Assembly: GCA_030428395.1 (NCBI GenBank)
Contig: JAUIDW010000001.1
Coordinates: 1-64,000, forward strand
Direction: 5' to 3'
DNA: 64,000 bases
DNA from: a bacterium
Lineage (GTDB): Bacteria; Planctomycetota; UBA1135; GCA-002686595
Below the pieces are notes generated by a model. It was not told where the DNA came from. It ran no database searches and saw only the letters and a program-made list of their open reading frames with translations. Every line of letters begins with the position of its first letter. Position 1 is the first letter of the stretch. This document shows, in pieces, positions 25,164-35,252 of the stretch. The translations under genes were made by a program, and so were the position numbers.

Positions 25164-26527
25164 TGTTCCACCGCATCCTGATCGCGAACCGCGGGGAGAT
25201 CGCCCAGCGGATCATCCGCACGTGCCGCGAGATGGGCATCGAGACGGTCGCGGTCTACTCCCAGGCCGACGCGGACGCCATCTACCTGCGCCAGGCCGAC
25301 GAGACGATCTGCATCGGGCCCGCGCCGGGCGCGCAGTCGTACCTGAACATTCCCTCGATCATCGCGGCCGCCGAGGTGGCGGACGTGGAGGCGATCCACC
25401 CCGGCTACGGCTTCCTGGCCGAGAACGCGCACTTCGCCGAGGTCTGCAACACCTGCAAGATCCAGTTCATCGGGCCCGAGCCGGAGACCATCGCCGCCCT
25501 GGGCGACAAGGCGCGCGCCCGCGCCATCGCGATGGAGGCGAAGGTGCCGGTCGTGCCCGGCTCCGACGGCCCGGTCGAGAGCGAGGACGAGGCGCGCGAG
25601 GCCGCGCAGCGCATCGGCTACCCGATCATGATCAAGGCGGCCGCCGGCGGCGGGGGTCGCGGCATGCGCATCGCGCGCAACGAGCCCAACCTGAAGTCCG
25701 GCTTCCACGCGGCCATGGCCGAGGCCCAGGCGGCCTTCGGCGACGGTCGGGTGTACCTCGAGAAGTTCGTCGAGAACCCGCGGCACATCGAGTTCCAGAT
25801 CCTGGGCGACCGCGAGGGCAACGTGATCCACCTGGGCGAGCGCGACTGCTCCGTCCAGCGCCGCCACCAGAAGCTGATCGAGGAGGCGCCGTCCCCGTCC
25901 CTCACGCCCCGCCAGCGGGCCAAGATCGGCGCGGACGCGGTCAAGATCGCCAAGGCCGCCAGCTACCACAACGCGGGGACCGTCGAGTTCCTGCTGGACG
26001 GCTCCGGCCAGCACTACTTCATCGAGGTCAACGCCCGCATCCAGGTCGAGCACGCCGTCACCGAGCTCGTCACCGGCCTGGACCTGATCGAGCAGCAGCT
26101 CCGGCTGGCCTCGGGCGAGAAGCTCTCCCTGCGCCAGAAGGACGTGGACATCCGCGGGCACGCCATCCAGTGCCGGATCAACGCCGAGGACCCCGACCAC
26201 GACTTCCGGCCCTCCCCGGGCCTGGTGGACACCTTCGTGCCTCCCGGGGGACCGGGCGTGCGGGTCGACACGCACGGCTACAGCGGCTACCGGATTCCGC
26301 CGAACTACGACTCGATGGTCGCCAAGCTCCTGGTCCACCGCCCCAACCGCGAGGGAGCCATCCAGGGCATGCTGAGGGCCCTGGACGAGTTCGTGATCGA
26401 GGGCGTGAAGACCACCATCCCGCTGCAGCGGCGCATCCTGAACCACCCCGATTTCCGCATGGGCCGGCACGACACCGGGTTCGTGGAGCGCTACCTTGCG
26501 GGCGCCGTTTCCCGGGATCAGGAATGA
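25163..26527 (+). CDS. accC: Biotin carboxylase of acetyl-CoA carboxylase
   Basis: 454 residues, the family length. ATP-grasp enzyme that carboxylates biotin on AccB using bicarbonate and ATP. N-domain [23 protein letters not shown], the ATP glycine loop [12 protein letters not shown], and [20 protein letters not shown] are typical. The usual EMNTRIQVEHPVTE reads [14 protein letters not shown] here, a mild substitution that keeps the catalytic Arg. Followed through an ATGA overlap by a lipoprotein. The carboxyltransferase subunits are not in the window. Confidence 0.96.
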   Translation: MFHRILIANRGEIAQRIIRTCREMGIETVAVYSQADADAIYLRQADETICIGPAPGAQSYLNIPSIIAAAEVADVEAIHPGYGFLAENAHFAEVCNTCKIQFIGPEPETIAALGDKARARAIAMEAKVPVVPGSDGPVESEDEAREAAQRIGYPIMIKAAAGGGGRGMRIARNEPNLKSGFHAAMAEAQAAFGDGRVYLEKFVENPRHIEFQILGDREGNVIHLGERDCSVQRRHQKLIEEAPSPSLTPRQRAKIGADAVKIAKAASYHNAGTVEFLLDGSGQHYFIEVNARIQVEHAVTELVTGLDLIEQQLRLASGEKLSLRQKDVDIRGHAIQCRINAEDPDHDFRPSPGLVDTFVPPGGPGVRVDTHGYSGYRIPPNYDSMVAKLLVHRPNREGAIQGMLRALDEFVIEGVKTTIPLQRRILNHPDFRMGRHDTGFVERYLAGAVSRDQE

Positions 26528-27405
26528 GCCACCGCGACCTCCCCGGGCACGCCCGCCCCGCGCTCCGCGGCGCCGGTGCGGTCGTCGCCCTCGCCTGCGC
26601 GCTGCTGGCGCCCGCCTGCATCTTCGACGCCCGGCGCTACCCCGGGCCGGTCGAGGCCGAGGTGCTGCCCCTGCCGCCGGGCGCCGAGCCGCTGATGCAG
26701 CGCGGCCCGGAGGAGGTCCTCGTGATGCGGCACTCCGACCCGGTCCAGGTCCGGCCGGCGGGCTCGGCGGGGGCCTACCCGCTGACCTTCTACAGCAAGC
26801 GCGTGCGGATCAACGCCGGCTCGGCCGTGTTCGTCGCCCCCGGCGGCCGCGCGGAGATCCTGTGGCCCAACGGTACCTCGCTGGTCCTGTCCGACGAGAG
26901 CGTGGGCCTGATCGGCTCGCCCAGCCGGGGCCAGCCGATCTTCCTGCTCGCGTCCACCGACCACGCCACGCTGCAGCTGGTGCCCGGCGACGAGGTCATG
27001 CTGCAGGGCGGCGCGATCCTGACGGGGGAGTCGGGGCCCTACGTCCTCGACCGCCTCTACGCGGACATCCTGCGCGTCCACAACCAGAGCAAGGGCACGC
27101 TCGAGATCGCCTACCGCGACGCGATCTTCGAGCTAGGCCCGGGCCACGCGGTCGACCTGCCGCTGCTGGAGGCGGGCTCGGTCCCGCTGGACCCGGTGGG
27201 CTTCCGGCGCATCCCGGCGACGGGCTTCGAGGTGGGCGTCCGCGGGGACGCGCGCAGCGAGGTCCAGGGCACGGCGCTGCTGCTCAGCGCCGGTGAGCCC
27301 GCCGAGGTGGACGCCCTGGGCCTGCGCCTGCGCCTCGCCGCCGGCGAGGAGGTGCTCCTCGACGGCCTCGCCCCCCAGGGGGCCCCCAACCTGATCCCGG
27401 AGTAG
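26524..27405 (+). CDS. Predicted lipoprotein with a FecR-like beta domain
   Basis: 293 residues. Signal sequence ending ALLAPACIF, a plausible lipobox with Cys near residue 32. A beta-rich segment (about 80-200), including [28 protein letters not shown], resembles FecR-type domains that sit in extracytoplasmic regions. Not recognised beyond this. It overlaps accC (ATGA) and is five bases from the UDP-xylose synthase gene, so it is transcribed with lipid and sugar-nucleotide genes. Confidence 0.62.
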   Translation: MSHRDLPGHARPALRGAGAVVALACALLAPACIFDARRYPGPVEAEVLPLPPGAEPLMQRGPEEVLVMRHSDPVQVRPAGSAGAYPLTFYSKRVRINAGSAVFVAPGGRAEILWPNGTSLVLSDESVGLIGSPSRGQPIFLLASTDHATLQLVPGDEVMLQGGAILTGESGPYVLDRLYADILRVHNQSKGTLEIAYRDAIFELGPGHAVDLPLLEAGSVPLDPVGFRRIPATGFEVGVRGDARSEVQGTALLLSAGEPAEVDALGLRLRLAAGEEVLLDGLAPQGAPNLIPE

Positions 27406-27410
27406 ACGAG

Positions 27411-28379
27411 TTGCGCCAACGAGTCCTGATCACGGGGGGCGCCGGTTTCCTCGGCAGCCACCTCTGCGACCGCTTCCTGTCGGAAGGCTACGAGGTGTTC
27501 TGCATGGACAACCTCGTCACCGGCGACCTGCGCAACGTGGAGCACGTGGCGAGCGAGCCGCTGTTCCACTTCATCCACCAGGACGTCACGGAGTTCATCC
27601 ACGTCCCGGGGCGCCTGGACGCGATCCTGCACTTCGCCTCGCCGGCGAGCCCGATCGACTACCTCGAGCTGCCCATCCAGACCCTCAAGGTCGGCTCGCT
27701 GGGGACCCACAAGGCCCTGGGGCTCGCACGGGCGAAGGGGGCGCGGTTCCTGCTGGCCTCGACGTCGGAGTGCTACGGCGACCCGCTGGTCCACCCGCAG
27801 CGCGAGGACTACTGGGGCAACGTGAACCCGGTCGGCCCGCGGGGCGTCTACGACGAGGCCAAGCGCTTCGCCGAGGCGATCACGATGGCGTACCACCGCT
27901 ACCACGGGCTGGCGACGCGCATCGTGCGCATCTTCAACACCTACGGGCCGCGGATGCGCATGAACGACGGCCGCGCGCTGCCGGCCTTCATGAGCCAGGC
28001 GCTGCGCGGCGAGCCGCTGACCGTGTTCGGCGACGGCAGCCAGACGCGCTCGTTCTGCTACGTCGACGACCTGGTCGAGGGCATCTGGCGCCTGCTGAAC
28101 TCCGACGAGGTCGAGCCCACGAACATCGGCAACCCTCACGAGATGACGATCCTGGAGTTCGCGCAGGAGGTGCTGCGCCTGACCGGGTCGAAGTCCGAGG
28201 TCTCCTTCAAGCCGCTGCCGGTCGACGACCCGAAGGTGCGCCAGCCCGACATCTCCAAGGCGCGGCGCGTGCTCGGCTGGGAGCCGCGGGTGCCGCTGGC
28301 CGAGGGCCTGGAGCGCACGCTGGCGGACTTCCGCGCCCGCCTCGCCGAGCCCGAGCCCGCGGGGACGCGGCGGAGCTGA
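27411..28379 (+). CDS. UDP-glucuronate decarboxylase (UDP-xylose synthase)
   Basis: 322 residues, short-chain dehydrogenase fold. NAD-binding [14 protein letters not shown], the SDR Tyr-x3-Lys in GVYDEAKR, the STSECYGDP loop and the UXS-specific [14 protein letters not shown] block. It converts UDP-glucuronate to UDP-xylose, a donor for exopolysaccharide. TTG start. It is followed by glmS after four bases, so an operon of envelope-precursor genes is likely. Confidence 0.88.
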   Translation: MRQRVLITGGAGFLGSHLCDRFLSEGYEVFCMDNLVTGDLRNVEHVASEPLFHFIHQDVTEFIHVPGRLDAILHFASPASPIDYLELPIQTLKVGSLGTHKALGLARAKGARFLLASTSECYGDPLVHPQREDYWGNVNPVGPRGVYDEAKRFAEAITMAYHRYHGLATRIVRIFNTYGPRMRMNDGRALPAFMSQALRGEPLTVFGDGSQTRSFCYVDDLVEGIWRLLNSDEVEPTNIGNPHEMTILEFAQEVLRLTGSKSEVSFKPLPVDDPKVRQPDISKARRVLGWEPRVPLAEGLERTLADFRARLAEPEPAGTRRS

Positions 28380-28383
28380 GGCC

Positions 28384-30225
<1,842 letters not shown>

Positions 30226-30284
30226 CGCGGTCTCGCGGCGCCCCCTCTCGACCCCCCCGACTTCACCTCCGACCCCCCGGCCCC

Positions 30285-31271
30285 ATGCCCCACATCCTCG
30301 TCACCGGCGGCTCCGGCTTCATCGGCTCGCACGTCTGCCAGGCGCTCCTCGCGCGCGGCGACCGCGTGACGGTGCTGGACAACTACAACGACTTCTACGA
30401 CCCCGCCATCAAGCGCAGGAACGCGGAGCTGCTGCGGGGCGCCGAGATCGTCGAGGGGGACATCCGCGACCGCGAGCTGGTCGCGCGGCTGCTCGGCGAG
30501 GGCGCGGACGTCGACGTGCTGGTCCACCTCGCGGCCATGGCGGGGGTGCGCCCCAGCGTCGAGGACCCGCTGCTCTACGAGGACGTCAACGTGCGCGGCA
30601 CCACCATCCTGATGGAGGAGCTGCGGCGGCGCCCCGGGACCCGCTTCGTGTTCGCGTCGTCCTCCAGCGTGTACGGCTCGAACGAGAAGATCCCGTTCCG
30701 CGAGGACGAGGACATCCACCACCCCGTGTCGCCCTACGCGGCGACCAAGCGGGCGGGCGAGCTGCTGGCCTACACGTACCACCACCTGTACGGCATCCCG
30801 ACCACGTGCCTGCGGTTCTTCACGGTGTACGGGCCGCGGCAGCGCCCGGAGATGGCGATCCACAAGTTCGTGCGCGCCGTGCTGCGGGGCGATCCCATCC
30901 CGTTCTTCGGCGACGGCACCACGCGGCGGGACTACACGTACGTCGACGACATCGTCGACGGCGTCGTGCGGTCGATCGACCGCTGCGAGGGGTACGAGAT
31001 CTACAACCTCGGCGACTGCGCCACGACGTCGCTGGCCGACCTCGTGCAGCAGATCGGGGAGCTGTGCGGCCGCGAGCCGGTGCTGGACCGCCAGCCGCTG
31101 CACCCCGGCGACGTGAAGGTCACCTGCGCGGACATCGAGAAGGCCCGCACGCGGCTGGGCTACGACCCGCGGACCCCGCTGAAGGACGGCCTCGCCAAGT
31201 TCGTGGCCTGGTACCGGGGCCCGGAGGGTCCGGAGCAGGTCGACGCCCAGGTCGGCGCCTCCAGCCGCTGA
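30285..31271 (+). CDS. NAD-dependent epimerase, UDP-glucuronate 4-epimerase-like
   Basis: 328 residues. Extended SDR: LVTGGSGFIGSHVCQALL, active-site SSSSVYGSN, and SPYAATKRAGE (Tyr-x3-Lys). The DNYNDFYDPAIKRRNAELL segment after the second strand is typical of UDP-GlcA C4-epimerases (and WbpP/Tyv relatives), giving UDP-galacturonate. Placement beside UXS gives two outlets for UDP-GlcA. Substrate is an inference from sequence. Confidence 0.72.
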   Translation: MPHILVTGGSGFIGSHVCQALLARGDRVTVLDNYNDFYDPAIKRRNAELLRGAEIVEGDIRDRELVARLLGEGADVDVLVHLAAMAGVRPSVEDPLLYEDVNVRGTTILMEELRRRPGTRFVFASSSSVYGSNEKIPFREDEDIHHPVSPYAATKRAGELLAYTYHHLYGIPTTCLRFFTVYGPRQRPEMAIHKFVRAVLRGDPIPFFGDGTTRRDYTYVDDIVDGVVRSIDRCEGYEIYNLGDCATTSLADLVQQIGELCGREPVLDRQPLHPGDVKVTCADIEKARTRLGYDPRTPLKDGLAKFVAWYRGPEGPEQVDAQVGASSR

Positions 31272-31303
31272 GCGCGGCCGTGGCCGGACCCGCGGGACCG
31301 GGC

Positions 31304-31309
31304 TAGAAT
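31304..31309 (+). promoter_or_regulatory. Candidate -10 element for rmlA
   Basis: TAGAAT preceded by GC (GGGCTAGAAT), 53 bases before the rmlA ATG. No good -35. Confidence 0.4.
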
Positions 31310-31361
31310 CCCCGGCCCTCCTCCTCGCCTCCCCCCCGATTCCAGGAGCCTCGAAGCTGCC

Positions 31362-32102
31362 ATGAAGGGCGTCATCCTCGCCGGCGGACTGGGCACGCGC
31401 CTGTTCCCGCTGACCAAGATCACGAACAAGCACCTGCTGCCGGTCTACGACCGGCCGATGATCTACTACCCGATCCAGTGCCTGGTGAACGCCGGGATCA
31501 CGGACATCATGATCGTCACCGGCGGTCGCAAGTCCGGGGACTTCCTGAGCCTGCTGGGCAACGGCAGCGCCTTCGGGCTGAAGCACCTGAACTACACGTA
31601 CCAGGAGGGCGAGGGCGGCATCGCGGACGCCCTGCGCCTGGCGCGCCACTGGGTGGGGAACGACAGCATCGCCGTCGTGCTGGGCGACAACATCATCGAG
31701 CGCAACGTCAACAAGGCGGTGCGCGACTTCCGCAAGCAGGGGCGCGGCGCCAAGATCCTGCTGAAGGAGGTCCACGACCCCGAGCGCTTCGGCGTGGCCC
31801 GCGTGCAGGGCGACAAGGTCGTCGAGATCGTCGAGAAGCCGAAGGAGCCGGCCTCGAACCTGGCGGTGATCGGCATCTACATGTACGACTCGCGCGTCTT
31901 CGAGGTGATCGAGAAGCTCGAGCCCTCCGACCGCGGCGAGCTGGAGATCACCGACGTCAACAACTGGTACATCCGCGACGGCTCGATGAGCTACGAGGTG
32001 CTCGAGGGCTGGTGGACCGACGCGGGCACGTTCGAGTCGCTGCACCGCGCGAGCTCGCTCGTCGCCGACGGCGGGGCCAACCTGGTCTCCGAGGACGACT
32101 GA
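31362..32102 (+). CDS. rfbA: Glucose-1-phosphate thymidylyltransferase-like nucleotidyltransferase
   Basis: 246 residues, shorter than most RmlA (about 290) but the length of the short archaeal/bacterial variant. MKGVILAGGLGTRLFPLTKITNKHLLPVY is the nucleotide-binding signature; VLGDNII is the metal Asp motif, EKPKEPAS and GIYMYDSRVF the sugar-binding part. Makes dTDP-glucose from dTTP and glucose-1-phosphate. First of the dTDP-sugar genes: rfbA, rfbD, rfbB. Confidence 0.88.
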   Translation: MKGVILAGGLGTRLFPLTKITNKHLLPVYDRPMIYYPIQCLVNAGITDIMIVTGGRKSGDFLSLLGNGSAFGLKHLNYTYQEGEGGIADALRLARHWVGNDSIAVVLGDNIIERNVNKAVRDFRKQGRGAKILLKEVHDPERFGVARVQGDKVVEIVEKPKEPASNLAVIGIYMYDSRVFEVIEKLEPSDRGELEITDVNNWYIRDGSMSYEVLEGWWTDAGTFESLHRASSLVADGGANLVSEDD

Positions 32103-32109
32103 GCCGGCC

Positions 32110-32988
32110 ATGACGCGGGTGCTCGTCACCGGCGCGGCCGGCATGCTGGGCAGCCAGCTGCTGCTCGACGCGCCCGCCGGCGTCGAGGCGCTCGGCGTCG
32201 ACCTGCGCGAGGGGCCGGGCGTCGCGGCGGCCGGGGTCGACCTGGCGGAGCCGGAGGCGGTCGAGGGCCTGCTCGAGCGCCTCGCGCCCGTCGACGGCGT
32301 GATCCACGCCGCGGCGTACACCGCGGTGGACAAGGCCGAGTCCGAGCCCGACCTGGCGCACCGCGTGAACGCCACGGCCTGCGGCGTGCTGGCCGAGGCC
32401 TGCGCGCGGCGGGGGACTCGCCTGGTCGCGGTGGGGACCGACTTCGTGTTCGACGGCACGCGCCGCGAGCCCTACCGGCCCGACGACGAGCCGTCCCCGC
32501 TGGGGGTCTACGGGCGGACCAAGCTCGAGGGCGAGCGGCTGGCGCTCTCGGCCTGGGCCGACGGCACCGCGGTCGTCCGCACCCAGTGGCTCTACGGCCC
32601 GCGGGGGGCCCACTTCCCCGGGACGATCGTGCGCCTGGCCCGCGAGCGGGGGCAGCTGAAGGTCGTCTCCGACCAGGTCGGGTCGCCGACCACCACGCTG
32701 GAGCTCTCCCCGGCCCTCTGGGACGTCCTGGCGAGCCGCGAGACGGGGATCTTCCACGCCGCCTGCGAGGGGGCCTGCAGCTGGTACGACCTGGCGGTCG
32801 CCACCCTCGAGCTGGTCGGGCTCGGCGCGGTCCCCGTCGAGCCCTGCGGCACCGACGAGTTCCCCCGGCCGGCCCCGCGCCCGGCCTACAGCGTGCTGGA
32901 GTGCTCGCGCCTGACCGCGCAGCGCGGGCGGCCCCTGGCCGGCTGGCGCGAGGCCCTCGAGGCCTTCGTCGCCGTCGAGCCGCTCTGA
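32110..32988 (+). CDS. rfbD: dTDP-4-dehydrorhamnose reductase
   Basis: 292 residues. N-terminal VLVTGAAGMLGSQL, the HAAAYTAVDKAE block and YGRTKLEGE (Tyr-x3-Lys), and VVSDQVGSPTTT, all hallmarks of RmlD. Reduces the keto intermediate to dTDP-L-rhamnose with NAD(P)H. It starts eight bases after rfbA. Another possible reading, a dTDP-6-deoxy-talose-type reductase, cannot be excluded because the rmlC epimerase is not in the window. Confidence 0.87.
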   Translation: MTRVLVTGAAGMLGSQLLLDAPAGVEALGVDLREGPGVAAAGVDLAEPEAVEGLLERLAPVDGVIHAAAYTAVDKAESEPDLAHRVNATACGVLAEACARRGTRLVAVGTDFVFDGTRREPYRPDDEPSPLGVYGRTKLEGERLALSAWADGTAVVRTQWLYGPRGAHFPGTIVRLARERGQLKVVSDQVGSPTTTLELSPALWDVLASRETGIFHAACEGACSWYDLAVATLELVGLGAVPVEPCGTDEFPRPAPRPAYSVLECSRLTAQRGRPLAGWREALEAFVAVEPL

Positions 32989-33045
32989 TCCGCGCGGACC
33001 GGGGACCCGGCGCGGACGCGCCCGGCGGACCCGCGGGCTCGTATC

Positions 33046-33060
33046 GCCCCGAATCGGGGC
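33046..33060. promoter_or_regulatory. Palindrome overlapping the -35 region of rfbB
   Basis: GCCCCGA-A-TCGGGGC, a perfect seven-base palindrome, centred about 30 bases upstream of the TAGACT -10 element. It could be an operator for the dTDP-sugar gene. In so GC-rich a genome a chance palindrome is possible. Confidence 0.3.
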
Positions 33061-33082
33061 AGGCTCCCCGCGGGAAGCCGGC

Positions 33083-33088
33083 TAGACT
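33083..33088 (+). promoter_or_regulatory. Candidate -10 element for rfbB
   Basis: TAGACT preceded by GC (CCGGCTAGACT), 166 bases before the ATG. The hexamer is identical to that of the radical SAM gene promoter. Confidence 0.4.
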
Positions 33089-33137
33089 GCTGCGTCCACG
33101 GGGGCGTGCCGCCCCCGCCCCGCGCCCCCCCGGCGAG

Positions 33138-33194
33138 CGGGGCCCCGAAGGACCGTCCCGGTCGCCCTCCCCGGAGCCGCGCGGCCCCGTTTTT
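33138..33194 (+). terminator. Terminator-like structure in the rfbB leader
   Basis: CGGGGCC (33138-33144) can pair with GGCCCCG (33183-33189), directly followed by five T (33190-33194). Inside the loop GACCG-TCC-CGGTC (33151-33163) is a second, competing hairpin. It sits between the -10 element and the rfbB ATG, so an attenuator is possible. Confidence 0.33.
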
Positions 33195-33253
33195 CCGGCT
33201 TGCCCGAAGCGAAAGCGCCCAGGGCGGTCCCGGAATCCACGCCCGACCTCTTC

Positions 33254-34291
33254 ATGCCCCAGACCCCGATCCAGACCGTTCTCGTCACCGGCGGCGCCGG
33301 CTTCATCGGCAGCAACTTCGTCCACACGCTGGTGGAGGAGCGCCCCGACTGGCGCATCGTCAACCTCGACGCGCTGACCTACGCCGGCAACCTCGACAAC
33401 CTGGAGGCCGTCGAGGGCCGCGAGGGCTACGCCTTCGTGAAGGGCGACGTCTGCTCGCGCGAGGACGTCGACCGCGCCCTGGACGCGGCCGAGGCCTTCG
33501 GCGGGCCCCTGGGCGTGGTCCACTTCGCCGCCGAGAGCCACGTCGACCGCTCGATCGAGTCCGGCCTGCCCTTCGTGCAGGCCAACGTGATGGGGACCCA
33601 GGTCCTGCTCGACGCCTGCCGCGCCCGCGGCGTGGGGCGCTTCGTGCACGTGTCGACCGACGAGGTCTACGGCTCGCTGGGGAAGGAGGGCTTCTTCACC
33701 GAGGAGACCCCCCTGGCCCCGAACTCGCCCTACGCGGCCAGCAAGGCGGCCAGCGACCTGCTGGTCCGGGCGGCCTGCCACACCCACGGGTTCCCGGCCT
33801 GCATCACGCGCTGCTCGAACAACTACGGGCCCTACCAGTTCCCGGAGAAGCTGATCCCGCTGATGATCGCCAACGCGGCGGAGGACAAGAAGCTGCCCGT
33901 CTACGGCGACGGGATGAACATCCGCGACTGGCTGTACGTCCGGGACCACTGCGAGGCGGTCCTGCGGGTCCTCGAGGACGGCCGGGCTGGCGAGGTCTAC
34001 AACATCGGCGGGCACAACGAGTACCCGAACATCGAGATCGTGAAGGCCATCCTGGCCACCCTGGGCAAGCCGGACACCCTGATCGAGTACGTGCGGGACC
34101 GGCCCGGGCACGACCGGCGCTACGCGATCGACGCGGCCAAGATCGACAACGAGCTGGGCTGGCGGCCGCGCTTCACCTTCGAGGAGGCGCTGCCCTTGAC
34201 CATCCGCTGGTATCAGGCGCAAACTACGTGGCTACAACGGGTTAGAGATGGTGCCTACCGCGAGTACTACGCGCGGCAGTACGGTTCCTGA
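33254..34291 (+). CDS. rfbB: dTDP-glucose 4,6-dehydratase
   Basis: 345 residues. NAD-binding VLVTGGAGFIGSNFVH, STDEVYGSLG catalytic loop with the DE pair, SPYAASKAASD (Tyr-x3-Lys) and the substrate loop NNYGPYQFPEKLIPLM. Converts dTDP-glucose to dTDP-4-keto-6-deoxyglucose. The ATG at 33254 is preferred over a TTG 54 bases upstream because conservation begins at IQTVLVTGG. Separated from rfbD by 265 bases holding its own promoter-like element. Confidence 0.94.
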   Translation: MPQTPIQTVLVTGGAGFIGSNFVHTLVEERPDWRIVNLDALTYAGNLDNLEAVEGREGYAFVKGDVCSREDVDRALDAAEAFGGPLGVVHFAAESHVDRSIESGLPFVQANVMGTQVLLDACRARGVGRFVHVSTDEVYGSLGKEGFFTEETPLAPNSPYAASKAASDLLVRAACHTHGFPACITRCSNNYGPYQFPEKLIPLMIANAAEDKKLPVYGDGMNIRDWLYVRDHCEAVLRVLEDGRAGEVYNIGGHNEYPNIEIVKAILATLGKPDTLIEYVRDRPGHDRRYAIDAAKIDNELGWRPRFTFEEALPLTIRWYQAQTTWLQRVRDGAYREYYARQYGS

Positions 34292-34451
34292 GCGGCCGAT
34301 CAACCTCCGGGGGTTTTCGGCCGATGCAACCGATACGCGGCGAACGCCAGGAGCCCCCGCGAACCCCCCTCGGCGCCTGCCCGGCGCCGTCCCCGGGGCG
34401 CGTGGCCGGGCCCTCCGTGCCCGCGGCGCCCCCTCCGCCGACCGGCTCCCC

Positions 34452-35228
34452 ATGACCCCGACCACCGCACGCACGCTGCTCCTGGCCCTGCTCGGGCTGC
34501 TCCTCGCCGGCTGCTACTCGGAGCCGGACAAGCGCATCCTCCAGTACCTCAACACCGAGGGCTTCGGGAAGCGCTACACGGGCAACGCGGAGGAGGCGAA
34601 CTACATCACGATCGGCGACTCGATGTCGATCACCGACCTCTACCACACCGAGCTCACGATCACGCAGACCGTCGACATCGACGGGACCGTGGTGCTGCCG
34701 GAGATCGGCGCGGTGCACGTCGCGGGCATGACGCGCACGGAGCTCGAGGCGTTCCTGATGGAGAAGTACTCGCCGTACTACGAGCAGCTCGACATCAAGG
34801 CCCGCCTGACGACCCGCGGCAAGAACTACTTCATCTACGGCGAGGTCGGCGGCGCCGGCCAGAAGCCGTTCCCCGGGGACCTGACCGTCTTCGAGGCGGT
34901 CATGGGCGCCAACCCCGACACCGCCGGGGCGAACCTGGGCCGCGTGCGCCTGATCCGGCCCGACCCGCGCGACCCGATCGTGATCACCGTCAACATCGAC
35001 GAGATCATCCGGACGGGGGACTCGACCTACAACGTCCACGTCCTCGAGAACGACATCATCTACGTCCCGCCGACCGTCCTCGCCGCGCTCGGCAACTTCC
35101 TCACGGCCCTCATCCAGCCGTTCACGCGCGTCCTCCAGGAGATCTCCCGAGCAGCAGGTCGCTTCGGGTTCTGGGGCGGCGCCGGCCGCGGCCGCGGCCG
35201 GAACAACAACTTCGGAACCATCTTCTAG
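34452..35228 (+). CDS. Polysaccharide export outer-membrane lipoprotein (Wza-like)
   Basis: 258 residues. Lipobox LLLAGC, then a poly_export-type beta domain (YITIGDSMSITDLYHTE, then VDIDGTVVLPEIGAVHVAGMTRTELE) and SLBB-like segments (KNYFIYGEVGGAGQKPFPGDLTVFEAV). A Gly/Arg/Asn-rich tail closes the protein. It probably forms or lines the outer-membrane channel for the polysaccharide made by the surrounding genes. Shorter than Wza (about 380), more like the short OPX proteins of other phyla. Confidence 0.86.
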   Translation: MTPTTARTLLLALLGLLLAGCYSEPDKRILQYLNTEGFGKRYTGNAEEANYITIGDSMSITDLYHTELTITQTVDIDGTVVLPEIGAVHVAGMTRTELEAFLMEKYSPYYEQLDIKARLTTRGKNYFIYGEVGGAGQKPFPGDLTVFEAVMGANPDTAGANLGRVRLIRPDPRDPIVITVNIDEIIRTGDSTYNVHVLENDIIYVPPTVLAALGNFLTALIQPFTRVLQEISRAAGRFGFWGGAGRGRGRNNNFGTIF

Positions 35229-35252
35229 GGGCCCCGCCCCAGGTCTCGTCCC

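Noticed and set aside
28380-28383. glmS ribozyme
   Set aside because: Only four bases separate glmS from the upstream gene, leaving no room for a ribozyme.
33200-33253. Upstream TTG as the rfbB start
   Set aside because: The extra 18 residues are not conserved in this family, and the T tract lies directly in front of it; the ATG at 33254 is preferred.
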